From NCBI GenBank assembly GCA_947465215.1, contig CANHZX010000008.1, positions 1-33,390 of the forward strand: DNA of 33,390 nt. Reading direction: 5' to 3'. This stretch comes from Betaproteobacteria bacterium (GTDB taxonomy: Bacteria; Pseudomonadota; Gammaproteobacteria; Burkholderiales; SG8-41). Positions 7,545 to 14,907 of the stretch are shown here, one piece after another; position 1 is the stretch's first letter, and every line of letters starts with the position of its first letter. The notes under the pieces are model-generated. The model had not been told where the DNA came from. It saw only the letters and a list, made by a program, of their open reading frames with translations, and ran no database searches. Position numbers and translations under genes: made by a program.

Positions 7545-8630
7545 ATCGAACGCAAGACACTGGGTTTGGCCATCATCGGCTCCGGCCGTATCGGCGGCTT
7601 GCGCGCGCAACTGGCGGCAGGGCATCCCGCAGTACGCTTTATTGCGACAGCTGATCAGGATCCCAAAGAAGCAGAAGCCCTGGCAAAAAAAGTCCGAGCA
7701 GCCGTTCATTCGTCAGATAACGACGCGATCATTGCGCATCCCGATGTCAATGCCGTCATCGTGTCGACCAGCGAGGGCGAACATCTCGCGCCGATCCTGA
7801 AGGCGCTGTCGCTCGGCAAGCCGGTGCTGGTGGAAAAACCGATTGCCCTTTCAGTGGCCGATGCCGATCAGGTGATCCGTACCATCGAGAAGTCCGGCGT
7901 CGGCGTGCACGTCGGTTACAGCCGCCGTTACAAGGAACGCTACCTGATTGCCAAGGAACAGATCGTGCAAGGGCGCCTCGGCACGCTGACCGGTGGTGCG
8001 GCGCGGGTGTTCAACTCGCGCTCGCAGGCGCTGGGCATGCTCCAGCGTAATCCGCATGCCACGCCGGTGGTGGATGCGCTGACCTATTACGTCGACCTGA
8101 TGAACTGGTTCCACGAGGGTAACAAGCTGGTCGAAGTTTATGCGCGAGGCCAGAAGGGCGTGCTCAAGGCTGCCGGCTACGACCATGTCGAAGACATCAG
8201 CTATGCGATCCTGACTTATGACGACGGTGCGGTGATAAATCTCGGTATCAGTTATGCGCTGCCCGAAAAATATCCTGCGCTCGGTCATGCGGCACGCGTT
8301 GAACTGGTCGGCACCGACGGCGTGATGATTCTCGATGACGACCATACCGACCAGCTGATGTACACCGAGAAAGGCATCCCGCACGTCTATCTGCCTGATC
8401 ATTTCGTCAACATGGTGTTCCTGCAGAGCGGTACGCCGGGCGACTGGGCGCTCGGGGAGTTCTGGGGTCCGATCGCCAACGAAACCCGGGCCTGGCTGGA
8501 TCATCTGTCGATGGGCAAGGCCTGTTCGCTGGCAACGCCGCGAGAAGCCCGTCTCAATCTTGAAGTCACGCTGGCGATTGAACATTCAATGGCCACCGGG
8601 CGCGCAGTGACGCTGCCGCTCGCCCAATAA
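7545..8630 (+). CDS. Gfo/Idh/MocA-family oxidoreductase, apparent ATC start
   Basis: An NAD(P)-dependent oxidoreductase, about 361 residues from 7545. The Rossmann motif LAIIGSGRIGG is at its N-terminus, followed by PDVNAVIVSTSEGEHL, the catalytic-lysine motif VLVEKPIALS and a VGYSRRYKERY strand. Members usually oxidise sugars, inositols or related polyols. The DxxxHxxxD-like active-site helix instead reads DALTYYVD, so the usual His appears to be Tyr. The reading frame is open back to a TTG at 7431, but the upstream 38 codons look noncoding (ARLGASGATALKRCTSAD...). GGGGAG (7533-7538) is correctly spaced from an ATC at 7545, exactly where the family N-terminus should begin. The start is thus either a rare ATC codon or an ATG altered by mutation or sequencing error. 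Confidence 0.85.
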   Translation: MERKTLGLAIIGSGRIGGLRAQLAAGHPAVRFIATADQDPKEAEALAKKVRAAVHSSDNDAIIAHPDVNAVIVSTSEGEHLAPILKALSLGKPVLVEKPIALSVADADQVIRTIEKSGVGVHVGYSRRYKERYLIAKEQIVQGRLGTLTGGAARVFNSRSQALGMLQRNPHATPVVDALTYYVDLMNWFHEGNKLVEVYARGQKGVLKAAGYDHVEDISYAILTYDDGAVINLGISYALPEKYPALGHAARVELVGTDGVMILDDDHTDQLMYTEKGIPHVYLPDHFVNMVFLQSGTPGDWALGEFWGPIANETRAWLDHLSMGKACSLATPREARLNLEVTLAIEHSMATGRAVTLPLAQ

Positions 8631-8658
8631 ATTCCGCAAGTTAAATCAGTCAGGATTA

Positions 8659-9624
8659 ATGATGAGCAAGGTTTTTGCAGTAATGGCGGCGGTTTGTGCC
8701 ATGGCGGGTGTTGTTCATGCAGCCGATACCTATCCTTCACGTCCTATCCGTATGATCGTGGCTTATCCGCCGGGCGGCGGCACGGATCAGGTCGGACGCG
8801 TGCTGGCCGATCAGCTGACGATGACGCTGGGCCAGAACGTCGTGGTGGATAACCGCGGCGGCGCGACCGGCAATATCGGCACCGAACTTGCGGCACGCGC
8901 GGTGCCGGACGGTTACACGCTGCTGATGGGCAATGTCGCGCCCAATGCCGTCAATGTCAGCCTGTTCAAAAAGCTGGGCTTCGATCCGGTAAAAGATTTT
9001 GCGCCGGTCAGCCTGGTGGCGGTGACGCCGAACATCCTGGTTGCGCATCCGTCGATGCCGGTCAAAACCATCAAGGAACTGATCGCATACGCCAAGGCAA
9101 AGCCGGGCACGCTCAATTTTCCGTCAGCGGGCGTTGGAAGGTCCTCGCGTCTCGCAGGTGAAATGCTCAAGTCGCTGGCCGGCATCAGCATGGTGCATAT
9201 CCCGTTCAAGGGCGGCGGACCGGCGCTGGTGGCGGTGATTGCTGGTGAAGTGCAGATCATGTTCGCAACCATGCCGGCAGCGATGCCGCATGTGAAATCC
9301 GGAAAAGTGAAACCGGTGGCAGTAACTACCGCGAAACGTTCACAGGCGATGCCGGAACTGCCGACGATTGCCGAGTCCGGCGTCAAGGGTTATGAGGCAT
9401 CCACCTGGTATGGCCTGCTGGCACCGGCGCGCACGCCCCCGGTCATCGTCACAAGACTACACGCCGACACTGTGAAAATCCTTGCCGGCCCCACACGGCA
9501 GCGCCTTGAAGCCCAGGGTTTTGAGCCGGAAGGCGGAACGCCGGCCGAGTTTGCCGCCTATATCAAGACCGAAATCGTCAAGTGGGCGAAAGTCATCAAG
9601 GAAGCGGGCATTCCCGCCGAATAA
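8659..9624 (+). CDS. Bug-family TTT substrate-binding protein
   Basis: A 321-residue periplasmic Bug protein. The signal peptide is MMSKVFAVMAAVCAMAGVVHA, cleaved before ADTYPSRP. The ligand-loop GGGTDQVGR, VVVDNRGGATGNIG, PDGYTLLMG, LVAHPSMPVKTIKEL, HIPFKGGGPA and C-terminal KWAKVIKEAGIP are all present, a complete canonical set. AGGATTA precedes two overlapping ATGs (8659 and 8662). It starts 28 bases after the Gfo/Idh/MocA gene, so cotranscription is likely, and a second Bug gene follows 35 bases downstream. A polyol or sugar-acid ligand would fit the oxidoreductase neighbour, but that is inference. Confidence 0.93.
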   Translation: MMSKVFAVMAAVCAMAGVVHAADTYPSRPIRMIVAYPPGGGTDQVGRVLADQLTMTLGQNVVVDNRGGATGNIGTELAARAVPDGYTLLMGNVAPNAVNVSLFKKLGFDPVKDFAPVSLVAVTPNILVAHPSMPVKTIKELIAYAKAKPGTLNFPSAGVGRSSRLAGEMLKSLAGISMVHIPFKGGGPALVAVIAGEVQIMFATMPAAMPHVKSGKVKPVAVTTAKRSQAMPELPTIAESGVKGYEASTWYGLLAPARTPPVIVTRLHADTVKILAGPTRQRLEAQGFEPEGGTPAEFAAYIKTEIVKWAKVIKEAGIPAE

Positions 9625-9659
9625 GCGCCGGCGCTTGCGCTTGTTGCAGAGGAGCTGTC

Positions 9660-10625
9660 ATGTTCACCCGTTATTTGTTGTTGCTGGCTGTTGCCGTGTT
9701 GACCCTGCCGGTGCAGGCACAGAGCTATCCCAATCGGCCGATCCGTTTTGTTGTGCCCTTCCCCCCGGGCGGCGGCACTGACACCGTAGCGCGGCTGATC
9801 TCTCAACCGCTGGCTGAACGCCTGAAGCAGCAGATCATCATCGACAACCGCAGCGGCGCCAATGCCATCATCGGCACCGACATCGGCGCCAAGGCACCTC
9901 CTGACGGTTACACCTGGGTGTTCTGCCTGCCGGCCAGCGTGTCGGTGAATCCGACGCTGTATCGCAATCTGCCTTACGATCCGGCGCGGGATTTTTCGCC
10001 CGTGATCCAGATCAATACCATTGCTTTGCTGCTGACCGTAGCGAATGCGCTACCAGCGAAAAATGTTGCTGAACTGGTCGCGCTCGCCAAGGCCAAGCCG
10101 GGTTCGCTGAATTACGCATCGTCGGGCAACGGCGGCGCAGCGCATCTGGCAATGGCGCTGTTCAATTCCATGGCCGGACTGAACATGGTGCATGTGCCCT
10201 ACAAGGGTGGCGGTCCGGCGATGACCGATCTGATCTCGGGGCAGATACAGATCATGGCTGGGCCGATGATTGCAGCGATGCCGCATGTGAAATCAGGCCG
10301 CGTACGTGCGCTGGCGGTGATGAGCCACAAGCGTATTCAGGGCATGCCTGATCTGCCGACGGCCGGTGAAACCGTCAAAGGTTACGAAAGCAGCATCTGG
10401 CATGGCGTGCTGATGCCGAAAGGTGTGCCGCCGGCAATCCTGCGTCAAGTCAACCGCGAGATCAATGAACTGCTGAAGCTGCCGGAAGTGCGCGAGCGCA
10501 TGGCGGGACAGGGTGCCGAAACCGTGGGTGGATCGCCCGAGGATTTTGCGGCATGGATCAAGACTGATACCGAAAAATATTCAAAACTGCTGAAGCAGAT
10601 CGGTCTGGCAGGTACGGAGAAATAA
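9660..10625 (+). CDS. Bug-family TTT substrate-binding protein
   Basis: The second of a tandem Bug pair, 321 residues from the ATG at 9660, which is preceded by GAGGAG with good spacing. The open frame extends back to 9582 inside the previous gene without a better start. The signal peptide is MFTRYLLLLAVAVLTLPVQA before QSYPNRP. Conserved segments are FPPGGGTDTVARLI, IIIDNRSGANAIIG, PPDGYTWVF, HVPYKGGGPAMTDL and a KTDTEKYSKLLKQIGL tail. The sequence differs throughout from the adjacent Bug protein, so this pair is not a recent duplication and probably binds a different ligand. It is followed by a strong hairpin (10636-10660) and then the alpha/beta hydrolase gene. Confidence 0.93.
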   Translation: MFTRYLLLLAVAVLTLPVQAQSYPNRPIRFVVPFPPGGGTDTVARLISQPLAERLKQQIIIDNRSGANAIIGTDIGAKAPPDGYTWVFCLPASVSVNPTLYRNLPYDPARDFSPVIQINTIALLLTVANALPAKNVAELVALAKAKPGSLNYASSGNGGAAHLAMALFNSMAGLNMVHVPYKGGGPAMTDLISGQIQIMAGPMIAAMPHVKSGRVRALAVMSHKRIQGMPDLPTAGETVKGYESSIWHGVLMPKGVPPAILRQVNREINELLKLPEVRERMAGQGAETVGGSPEDFAAWIKTDTEKYSKLLKQIGLAGTEK

Positions 10626-10635
10626 CAAACGGACA

Positions 10636-10660
10636 TCAGCCACGGGTCTCCCGTGGCTGA
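10636..10660. other. Perfect 11-bp hairpin between a Bug gene and the hydrolase gene
   Basis: TCAGCCACGGG (10636-10646) and CCCGTGGCTGA (10650-10660) are perfect inverted repeats around TCT. The T-run needed for a classical intrinsic terminator is missing, since AAAACCG follows. It may protect the upstream transcript end or attenuate readthrough into the hydrolase gene. Confidence 0.5.
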
Positions 10661-10728
10661 AAACCGTTTCGAGGTACGAGTCGGGCAGCAGTACAGTCTC
10701 TCAGTTCACCTTTGGAGGAGTGTGCATC

Positions 10729-11883
10729 ATGAAAGCCGGTTTTCTGTATTTTCCCGAAAGCTTCATGTGGTCGCAGGGCATGATGATTGCCATTGAAATG
10801 GCGCGCTGGGGCGGTTCGGCGATCAGCGAAGTCGACCGGGTCGGCCGCCGTCTCAAGGGCAGGGTCGGTGACAACGAAGCCTGGGGCGCGGAGTGGGAAA
10901 AAGAGGCGCAGCGCATCGAAGCGATGGCCGAAGCGGCGATGAAGGACAACTTCGTGATGTCGGCCGCGGGCCACTATCTGCGTGCGGCAACCTATTATTT
11001 TGTCGGTGAACGTTTTATCGGGCTCGGCCCGAAAAAAATCGAGCTTTATCAGAACTGCTTGCGCTGCTTCAAGATCGGCATCAAGCACCGTTATCCGAAT
11101 ATCGAGCGCGTCGAAGTGCCCTATGAACATGAAGGCAAGGCGACGACGCTGCCGGCCTGGTTCATGAAGGCACCGGGTGATGGTCCCAAACCCACCGTCG
11201 TGTTTTTTGACGGCCTGGACAGCACCAAGGAATTGTCGATCCTTTTCGGTGGCGTCGAACTGGCGCTGCGCGGCATTAACACCATGGCCATCGACGGGCC
11301 GGGGCAGGGTGAAGCGCTGCGCCTGCAGAAGATTCCCAGCCGCCCCGACTATGAAGTGCCGGGCGGCGCCGCTTATGACTACGTCGCCTCGCGCAAGGAT
11401 GTGGATCCGAAACGCGTCGCGATCATGGCCTACAGCATGGGCGGTTATTACGCACCGCGCGTGGCGGCATTCGAAAAACGTTATGCCGCCTGCATCGCCT
11501 GGGGCGGACATTACGACTATCACGCTACCTGGATTACACGTCGCAAAATCCAGGAATCCGGCGGCACCCAGCTGTCAGCCCCGCATTACCAACTACCCTG
11601 GGTGATGGGCATGCCGGACATGGATTCGGCGATGAAAAAATGCGAGTCCTACAAGCTGGAAGGGGTGGCCAACAAGATCACCTGTCCTTTCCTGGTAACC
11701 CACGGGGAGGAAGATTCGATTTCGCCGGTGGCCAATGCGAAACTGCTCCACGACGCAGTCAGTTCAAAGAAAAAGACCCTCAAGGTGTTCACCGCGGAAG
11801 AAGGCGGCGCCGAACACTGCCAGGGCGACAACCGTTTCCTGGGCGCGACCTATGTCGCAGACTGGATCGCTGCGAATCTTTGA
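10729..11883 (+). CDS. Alpha/beta hydrolase, DHPON-hydrolase/FrsA-like
   Basis: A 384-residue alpha/beta hydrolase starting at the ATG at 10729, eight bases after GGAGGAG. An in-frame GTG at 10720 overlaps that Shine-Dalgarno sequence and is unlikely. The nucleophile motif is AYSMGG (Ser236). An Asp in HGEEDSISP and a His in GAEHCQGDNRFLG complete a plausible triad. FFDGLDSTKE (Glu168) precedes it, as in 2,6-dihydroxypseudooxynicotine hydrolase and related C-C bond hydrolases. The long helical N-terminal region (residues 1-130) also fits that family. Members cleave beta-diketone-like C-C bonds or esters, so a C-C hydrolase of a catabolic intermediate is the preferred inference. It sits between two Bug genes and ends 37 bases before the next. 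Confidence 0.88.
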   Translation: MKAGFLYFPESFMWSQGMMIAIEMARWGGSAISEVDRVGRRLKGRVGDNEAWGAEWEKEAQRIEAMAEAAMKDNFVMSAAGHYLRAATYYFVGERFIGLGPKKIELYQNCLRCFKIGIKHRYPNIERVEVPYEHEGKATTLPAWFMKAPGDGPKPTVVFFDGLDSTKELSILFGGVELALRGINTMAIDGPGQGEALRLQKIPSRPDYEVPGGAAYDYVASRKDVDPKRVAIMAYSMGGYYAPRVAAFEKRYAACIAWGGHYDYHATWITRRKIQESGGTQLSAPHYQLPWVMGMPDMDSAMKKCESYKLEGVANKITCPFLVTHGEEDSISPVANAKLLHDAVSSKKKTLKVFTAEEGGAEHCQGDNRFLGATYVADWIAANL

Positions 11884-11920
11884 TCCCGGCGCTGCCGGGC
11901 CACTGAGGGGGAGAATGGTC

Positions 11921-12904
11921 ATGAACCGGATCACCTGTTTCAGTCAGGCTGCAGTCACAGCATTGTTGTTCACGATGGCGGGTTTTGCATTGCCCGTCCT
12001 TGCGCAATCCTTCCCGGCCAAGCCGGTACGGATCATCGTGCCTTATCCGCCGGGCGGTCCGCTTGATGATGTGGCGCGCGCCCTCGCTCAGAAGCTGTCG
12101 CCGGTGTGGGGGCAGCAGGTGCTGATCGACAATCGCAGCGGCGCTGGCGGCAGCATCGGTGCCGATGTGGTGGCGAAGTCGCCGCCCGACGGTTACACGA
12201 TGGTGCTCGCCAATTCCGGGCCGATGACCATCAATGTGTCCTTGCGCAAGGATCTGCCCTACGACCCGCAGAAGGATCTCGCGCCGGTGACGCAGATCAT
12301 CAGCGGGCCGATGGTGCTGGTGGTGCATCCCTCGCTGCCGGTGAAATCGGTGAAGGACCTGATCGCGCTGGCACGCAGCAATCCGGGCAAGCTCAATTAC
12401 GCTTCGGCCGGCGTCGGCAACCTGCAGCACCTCGGCATGGAACATCTGCAGGCGCTGGCGAAGATCAAGATGAACCATGTGCCGTACAAGGGCGCTGCGC
12501 CGGCTTTCATCGACACTCTGAGCGGCCGTATCGACCTGCAGTTCGCCAACATCGTCGGCGTGCTGCCCCATGTCGAGAACAAGCGTGTGCGCGCCATCGC
12601 CATCTCGGCGTCGCGCGGAGCTTCGGTGCTGCCGGATGTGCCCGGCGTTTCCGTGACGTTGCCGGATTTTGATCTCGACGGCTGGATGGGGCTGTTTGTC
12701 CGTGCCGGCACGCCGCAGGACATCATTGCCAAGCTGTATCGCGATCTGGCTGCTGCCGTGCAGAGCCCGGATTACCGCGAGCGTTTTGCCAAGCGCGGCG
12801 CCGATGTTGTGGTCGGCGGACCTGAAGGACTGGCCAAGATCGTGCGTGAGGAAATCCCACTATATGCCGGAATCATCAAATCGGCAAAGATCACGCCTGA
12901 ATAA
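11921..12904 (+). CDS. Bug-family TTT substrate-binding protein
   Basis: A 327-residue Bug protein. The ATG at 11921 follows GAGGGGGAG with about seven bases of spacing. A second in-frame ATG at 11915 is too close to that site, and the frame extends far upstream only by overlapping the hydrolase gene. The signal peptide runs through ALPVLA, with cleavage before QSFPAKP. Conserved segments are YPPGGPLDDVAR (PLDD in place of GGTD), VLIDNRSGAGGSIGAD, PPDGYTMVLA, HPSLPVKSVKDLIAL, HVPYKGAAPAF and PLYAGIIKSAKI. The altered ligand loop suggests a ligand different from those of its neighbours. The SMP-30 gene follows 77 bases later. Confidence 0.93.
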   Translation: MNRITCFSQAAVTALLFTMAGFALPVLAQSFPAKPVRIIVPYPPGGPLDDVARALAQKLSPVWGQQVLIDNRSGAGGSIGADVVAKSPPDGYTMVLANSGPMTINVSLRKDLPYDPQKDLAPVTQIISGPMVLVVHPSLPVKSVKDLIALARSNPGKLNYASAGVGNLQHLGMEHLQALAKIKMNHVPYKGAAPAFIDTLSGRIDLQFANIVGVLPHVENKRVRAIAISASRGASVLPDVPGVSVTLPDFDLDGWMGLFVRAGTPQDIIAKLYRDLAAAVQSPDYRERFAKRGADVVVGGPEGLAKIVREEIPLYAGIIKSAKITPE

Positions 12905-12981
12905 CTTTATCTCACACCAAATTTCCTGTTACTTAATTCCCTTCACCGAATCCCCAGCCACTGAAAAACGGAGTATCCGAG

Positions 12982-13902
12982 ATGTCTTTTTTTGAACCGC
13001 CGCGGCTGATCGAGGCCGATGTATTTGCCGCCGTGCCTGACCGTCTGCGCAAGGGTGGCGCGCCGTCGAGCTGGATCGACGCCAATCATCCCGGCTCAAA
13101 GCTCGATTGTTTCCTCGAAGGCCCGGCCTTTGACCGCGATGGCAATCTGTACATGGTTGATATTCCCTACGGCCGCATCCTTCGCATGTCGCCGAAGGGG
13201 GAGTTCGATGTCGCTGCCGAATACGATGGCTGGCCCAACGGCATTGCCATCCACAAGGACGGTTCGATCTTCATCGCGGATTATCGTCGCGGTATCCTGC
13301 GCTGCGATCCGAAAACCGGCCGTGTCGAGGATTTCCTGACGCACAACCAGTCTGAAGGTTTCAAAGGAGTCAACGATCTGACCTTCTCGCGTGACGGCGA
13401 TCTCTACTTCACCGACCAGGGCCAGACCGGCATTCACGATCCGACCGGCCGCGTTTATCGGCATGGCGCCGATGGCCGCCTCGATTGCCTGATCAGCAAC
13501 GGCCCCAGTCCCAATGGCATCGTGCTCGATCCGCAGGACAAGGTAATGTATGTCGCGATGACGCGCGCCAACTGCATGTGGCATTGCCCGCTGAAAGGCG
13601 GCGGCATTTCAAAAGCCGGCGTGTTCTCCGTTCTGCCTGGCATTCACGGACCCGATGGACTGGCGATGGATGAGGCGGGCAATCTGTCGGCAGCACATGC
13701 CCGGCCCGGCATCGTCTGGTTGTTCAGCCCGATGGGTGAGCCGCTCGCCCGCGTGCAGAGCCGCAAGCCCGGCAACCGTATGACCAACATGGCTTACGGC
13801 GGTGTTGATCGCAAGACGCTGTATGTCGTCGATTCCTATCGCGGCGAAGTGTTGACGGCACCGATGCCGGTGGCCGGCAAAGTGCTGTATTCCCAACTTT
13901 GA
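12982..13902 (+). CDS. SMP-30/gluconolactonase/LRE-family lactonase
   Basis: A 306-residue beta-propeller lactonase, paralogue of the minus-strand protein at 4789-5709. Both start MSFF.PP, and the candidate metal ligands fall at the same positions: Glu46 (FLEGPAF), Asn131 (KGVNDL), Asn178 (SPNGI) and Asp225 or Asp226 (GPDGLA). The blade motifs DGWPNG and FTDQGQTG are shared as well. No signal peptide is present. It is preceded by GGAG and lies on the + strand between two Bug genes; only 12 bases separate it from the following Bug start. Expected to hydrolyse a lactone made by an oxidation step. The oxidoreductase could be the Gfo/Idh/MocA protein upstream, but this is not shown. Confidence 0.93.
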   Translation: MSFFEPPRLIEADVFAAVPDRLRKGGAPSSWIDANHPGSKLDCFLEGPAFDRDGNLYMVDIPYGRILRMSPKGEFDVAAEYDGWPNGIAIHKDGSIFIADYRRGILRCDPKTGRVEDFLTHNQSEGFKGVNDLTFSRDGDLYFTDQGQTGIHDPTGRVYRHGADGRLDCLISNGPSPNGIVLDPQDKVMYVAMTRANCMWHCPLKGGGISKAGVFSVLPGIHGPDGLAMDEAGNLSAAHARPGIVWLFSPMGEPLARVQSRKPGNRMTNMAYGGVDRKTLYVVDSYRGEVLTAPMPVAGKVLYSQL

Positions 13903-13914
13903 ATCGAGTAAATA

Positions 13915-14883
13915 ATGAATAAAATCAATAATTTATTGATTTCCGCTGCAATGCTCGGCGCAACAGCACTGGCGCATGCGCAGGTCAACTATCCGGTGCG
14001 TGCGGTGCGAGTGATCGTGCCCTCGGCACCGGGTGGCGGTACTGATATTTCAGCGCGCATCATCGCGCCGCAACTGACGCAGTTTCTCGGCCAGCAGGTG
14101 ATCGTCGAAAACCGCGCCGGTGCGGGCACGATGATCGGCGGTGAAGCAGTGGCACGCGCGGCGCCTGACGGTTACACGCTGCTGATGGGCGTCAGCACGC
14201 TGGCGATCAATCCGGCGATGTACAAAAAAGTACCGTACGAGGCGCTGAAGGACTTTGCGCCGATCTCGCAGGCAGTGGCGCTGTCGAATGTACTTACGGT
14301 GCATCCGTCACTGCCGGCGCGCAACCTGAAGGAATTCATCGCGCTGGTGAAGTCGCGGCCGGGTCAGGTCAACTTCGCATCAGCTGGCGTCGGCACCAGC
14401 CCGCATTTGTCGATGGAGCTGTTGCTGGTGATGGCCAAACTGAACATGGTCCATGTGCCGTACAAGGGGTCGGGACCCGGCGTCACCGACCTTGTCGCCG
14501 GTCATGTGCCGGCGATGATGCCCAATATGCTCTCGGCGCAGCCGCATATCAAAACCGGTCGCCTGCGTGCGCTGGGTGTGACCGGCACGAAACGCGCGCC
14601 GGGCGCTGAAGATATTCCGACCATCGCCGAGGCGGGCGTGCCCGGTTACGAAGCGGTGCAGTGGTACGGCCTGCTGGCACCGGCAGCGACTTCGCGCGAC
14701 ATCATCACCAAACTGCATGCCGGTGTGGTGCGCGCGCTGCAGAACCCCGAAGTGCGGCAACGCCTGCTCAACGACGGCGCCGAGCCGGTGGGCAGCAGCC
14801 CGGAGGAATTCACCAACTATCTGCGTGCCGAAACCGCCAAGTGGGCGAAGGTGGTGCAGGCGGCCGGCATCAAGCCGGAATAA
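13915..14883 (+). CDS. Bug-family TTT substrate-binding protein
   Basis: A 322-residue Bug protein with signal peptide MNKINNLLISAAMLGATALAHA, cleaved before QVNYPVR. It has SAPGGGTDISAR, VIVENRAGAGTMIGGEA, PDGYTLLMG, TVHPSLPARNLKEF, HVPYKGSGPGVTDL and a KWAKVVQAAGIK tail. Only 12 bases separate it from the SMP-30 gene, and the MmgE/PrpD gene follows 24 bases later, so SMP-30, this Bug, MmgE/PrpD and the amidohydrolase probably form one transcript. The first fifteen codons are unusually AT-rich because they carry a perfect palindrome (13922-13942). The ribosome-binding site is weak (CGAGTAAATA). Confidence 0.93.
   Translation: MNKINNLLISAAMLGATALAHAQVNYPVRAVRVIVPSAPGGGTDISARIIAPQLTQFLGQQVIVENRAGAGTMIGGEAVARAAPDGYTLLMGVSTLAINPAMYKKVPYEALKDFAPISQAVALSNVLTVHPSLPARNLKEFIALVKSRPGQVNFASAGVGTSPHLSMELLLVMAKLNMVHVPYKGSGPGVTDLVAGHVPAMMPNMLSAQPHIKTGRLRALGVTGTKRAPGAEDIPTIAEAGVPGYEAVQWYGLLAPAATSRDIITKLHAGVVRALQNPEVRQRLLNDGAEPVGSSPEEFTNYLRAETAKWAKVVQAAGIKPE
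13922..13942. promoter_or_regulatory. Perfect 21-base AT-rich palindrome inside a Bug gene start
   Basis: Arms AAATCAATAA (13922-13931) and TTATTGATTT (13933-13942) are exact inverted repeats around a single T. The palindrome begins seven bases into the coding sequence. It stands out in GC-rich surroundings and could be an operator, or an RNA hairpin of eight pairs with a five-base loop at the translation start. Confidence 0.4.
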
Positions 14884-14907
14884 TCTGAATCTCGCGAGTC
14901 CATCAAA

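Noticed and set aside
10636-11523. 295-codon minus-strand open frame opposite the alpha/beta hydrolase
   Set aside because: The + strand product has an intact nucleophile motif and a good ribosome-binding site; the antisense product has no recognisable feature.
13922-13942. FNR-type site in the palindrome
   Set aside because: The half-sites are in the opposite order (ATCAA then TTGAT, seven bases apart), not TTGAT-N4-ATCAA.
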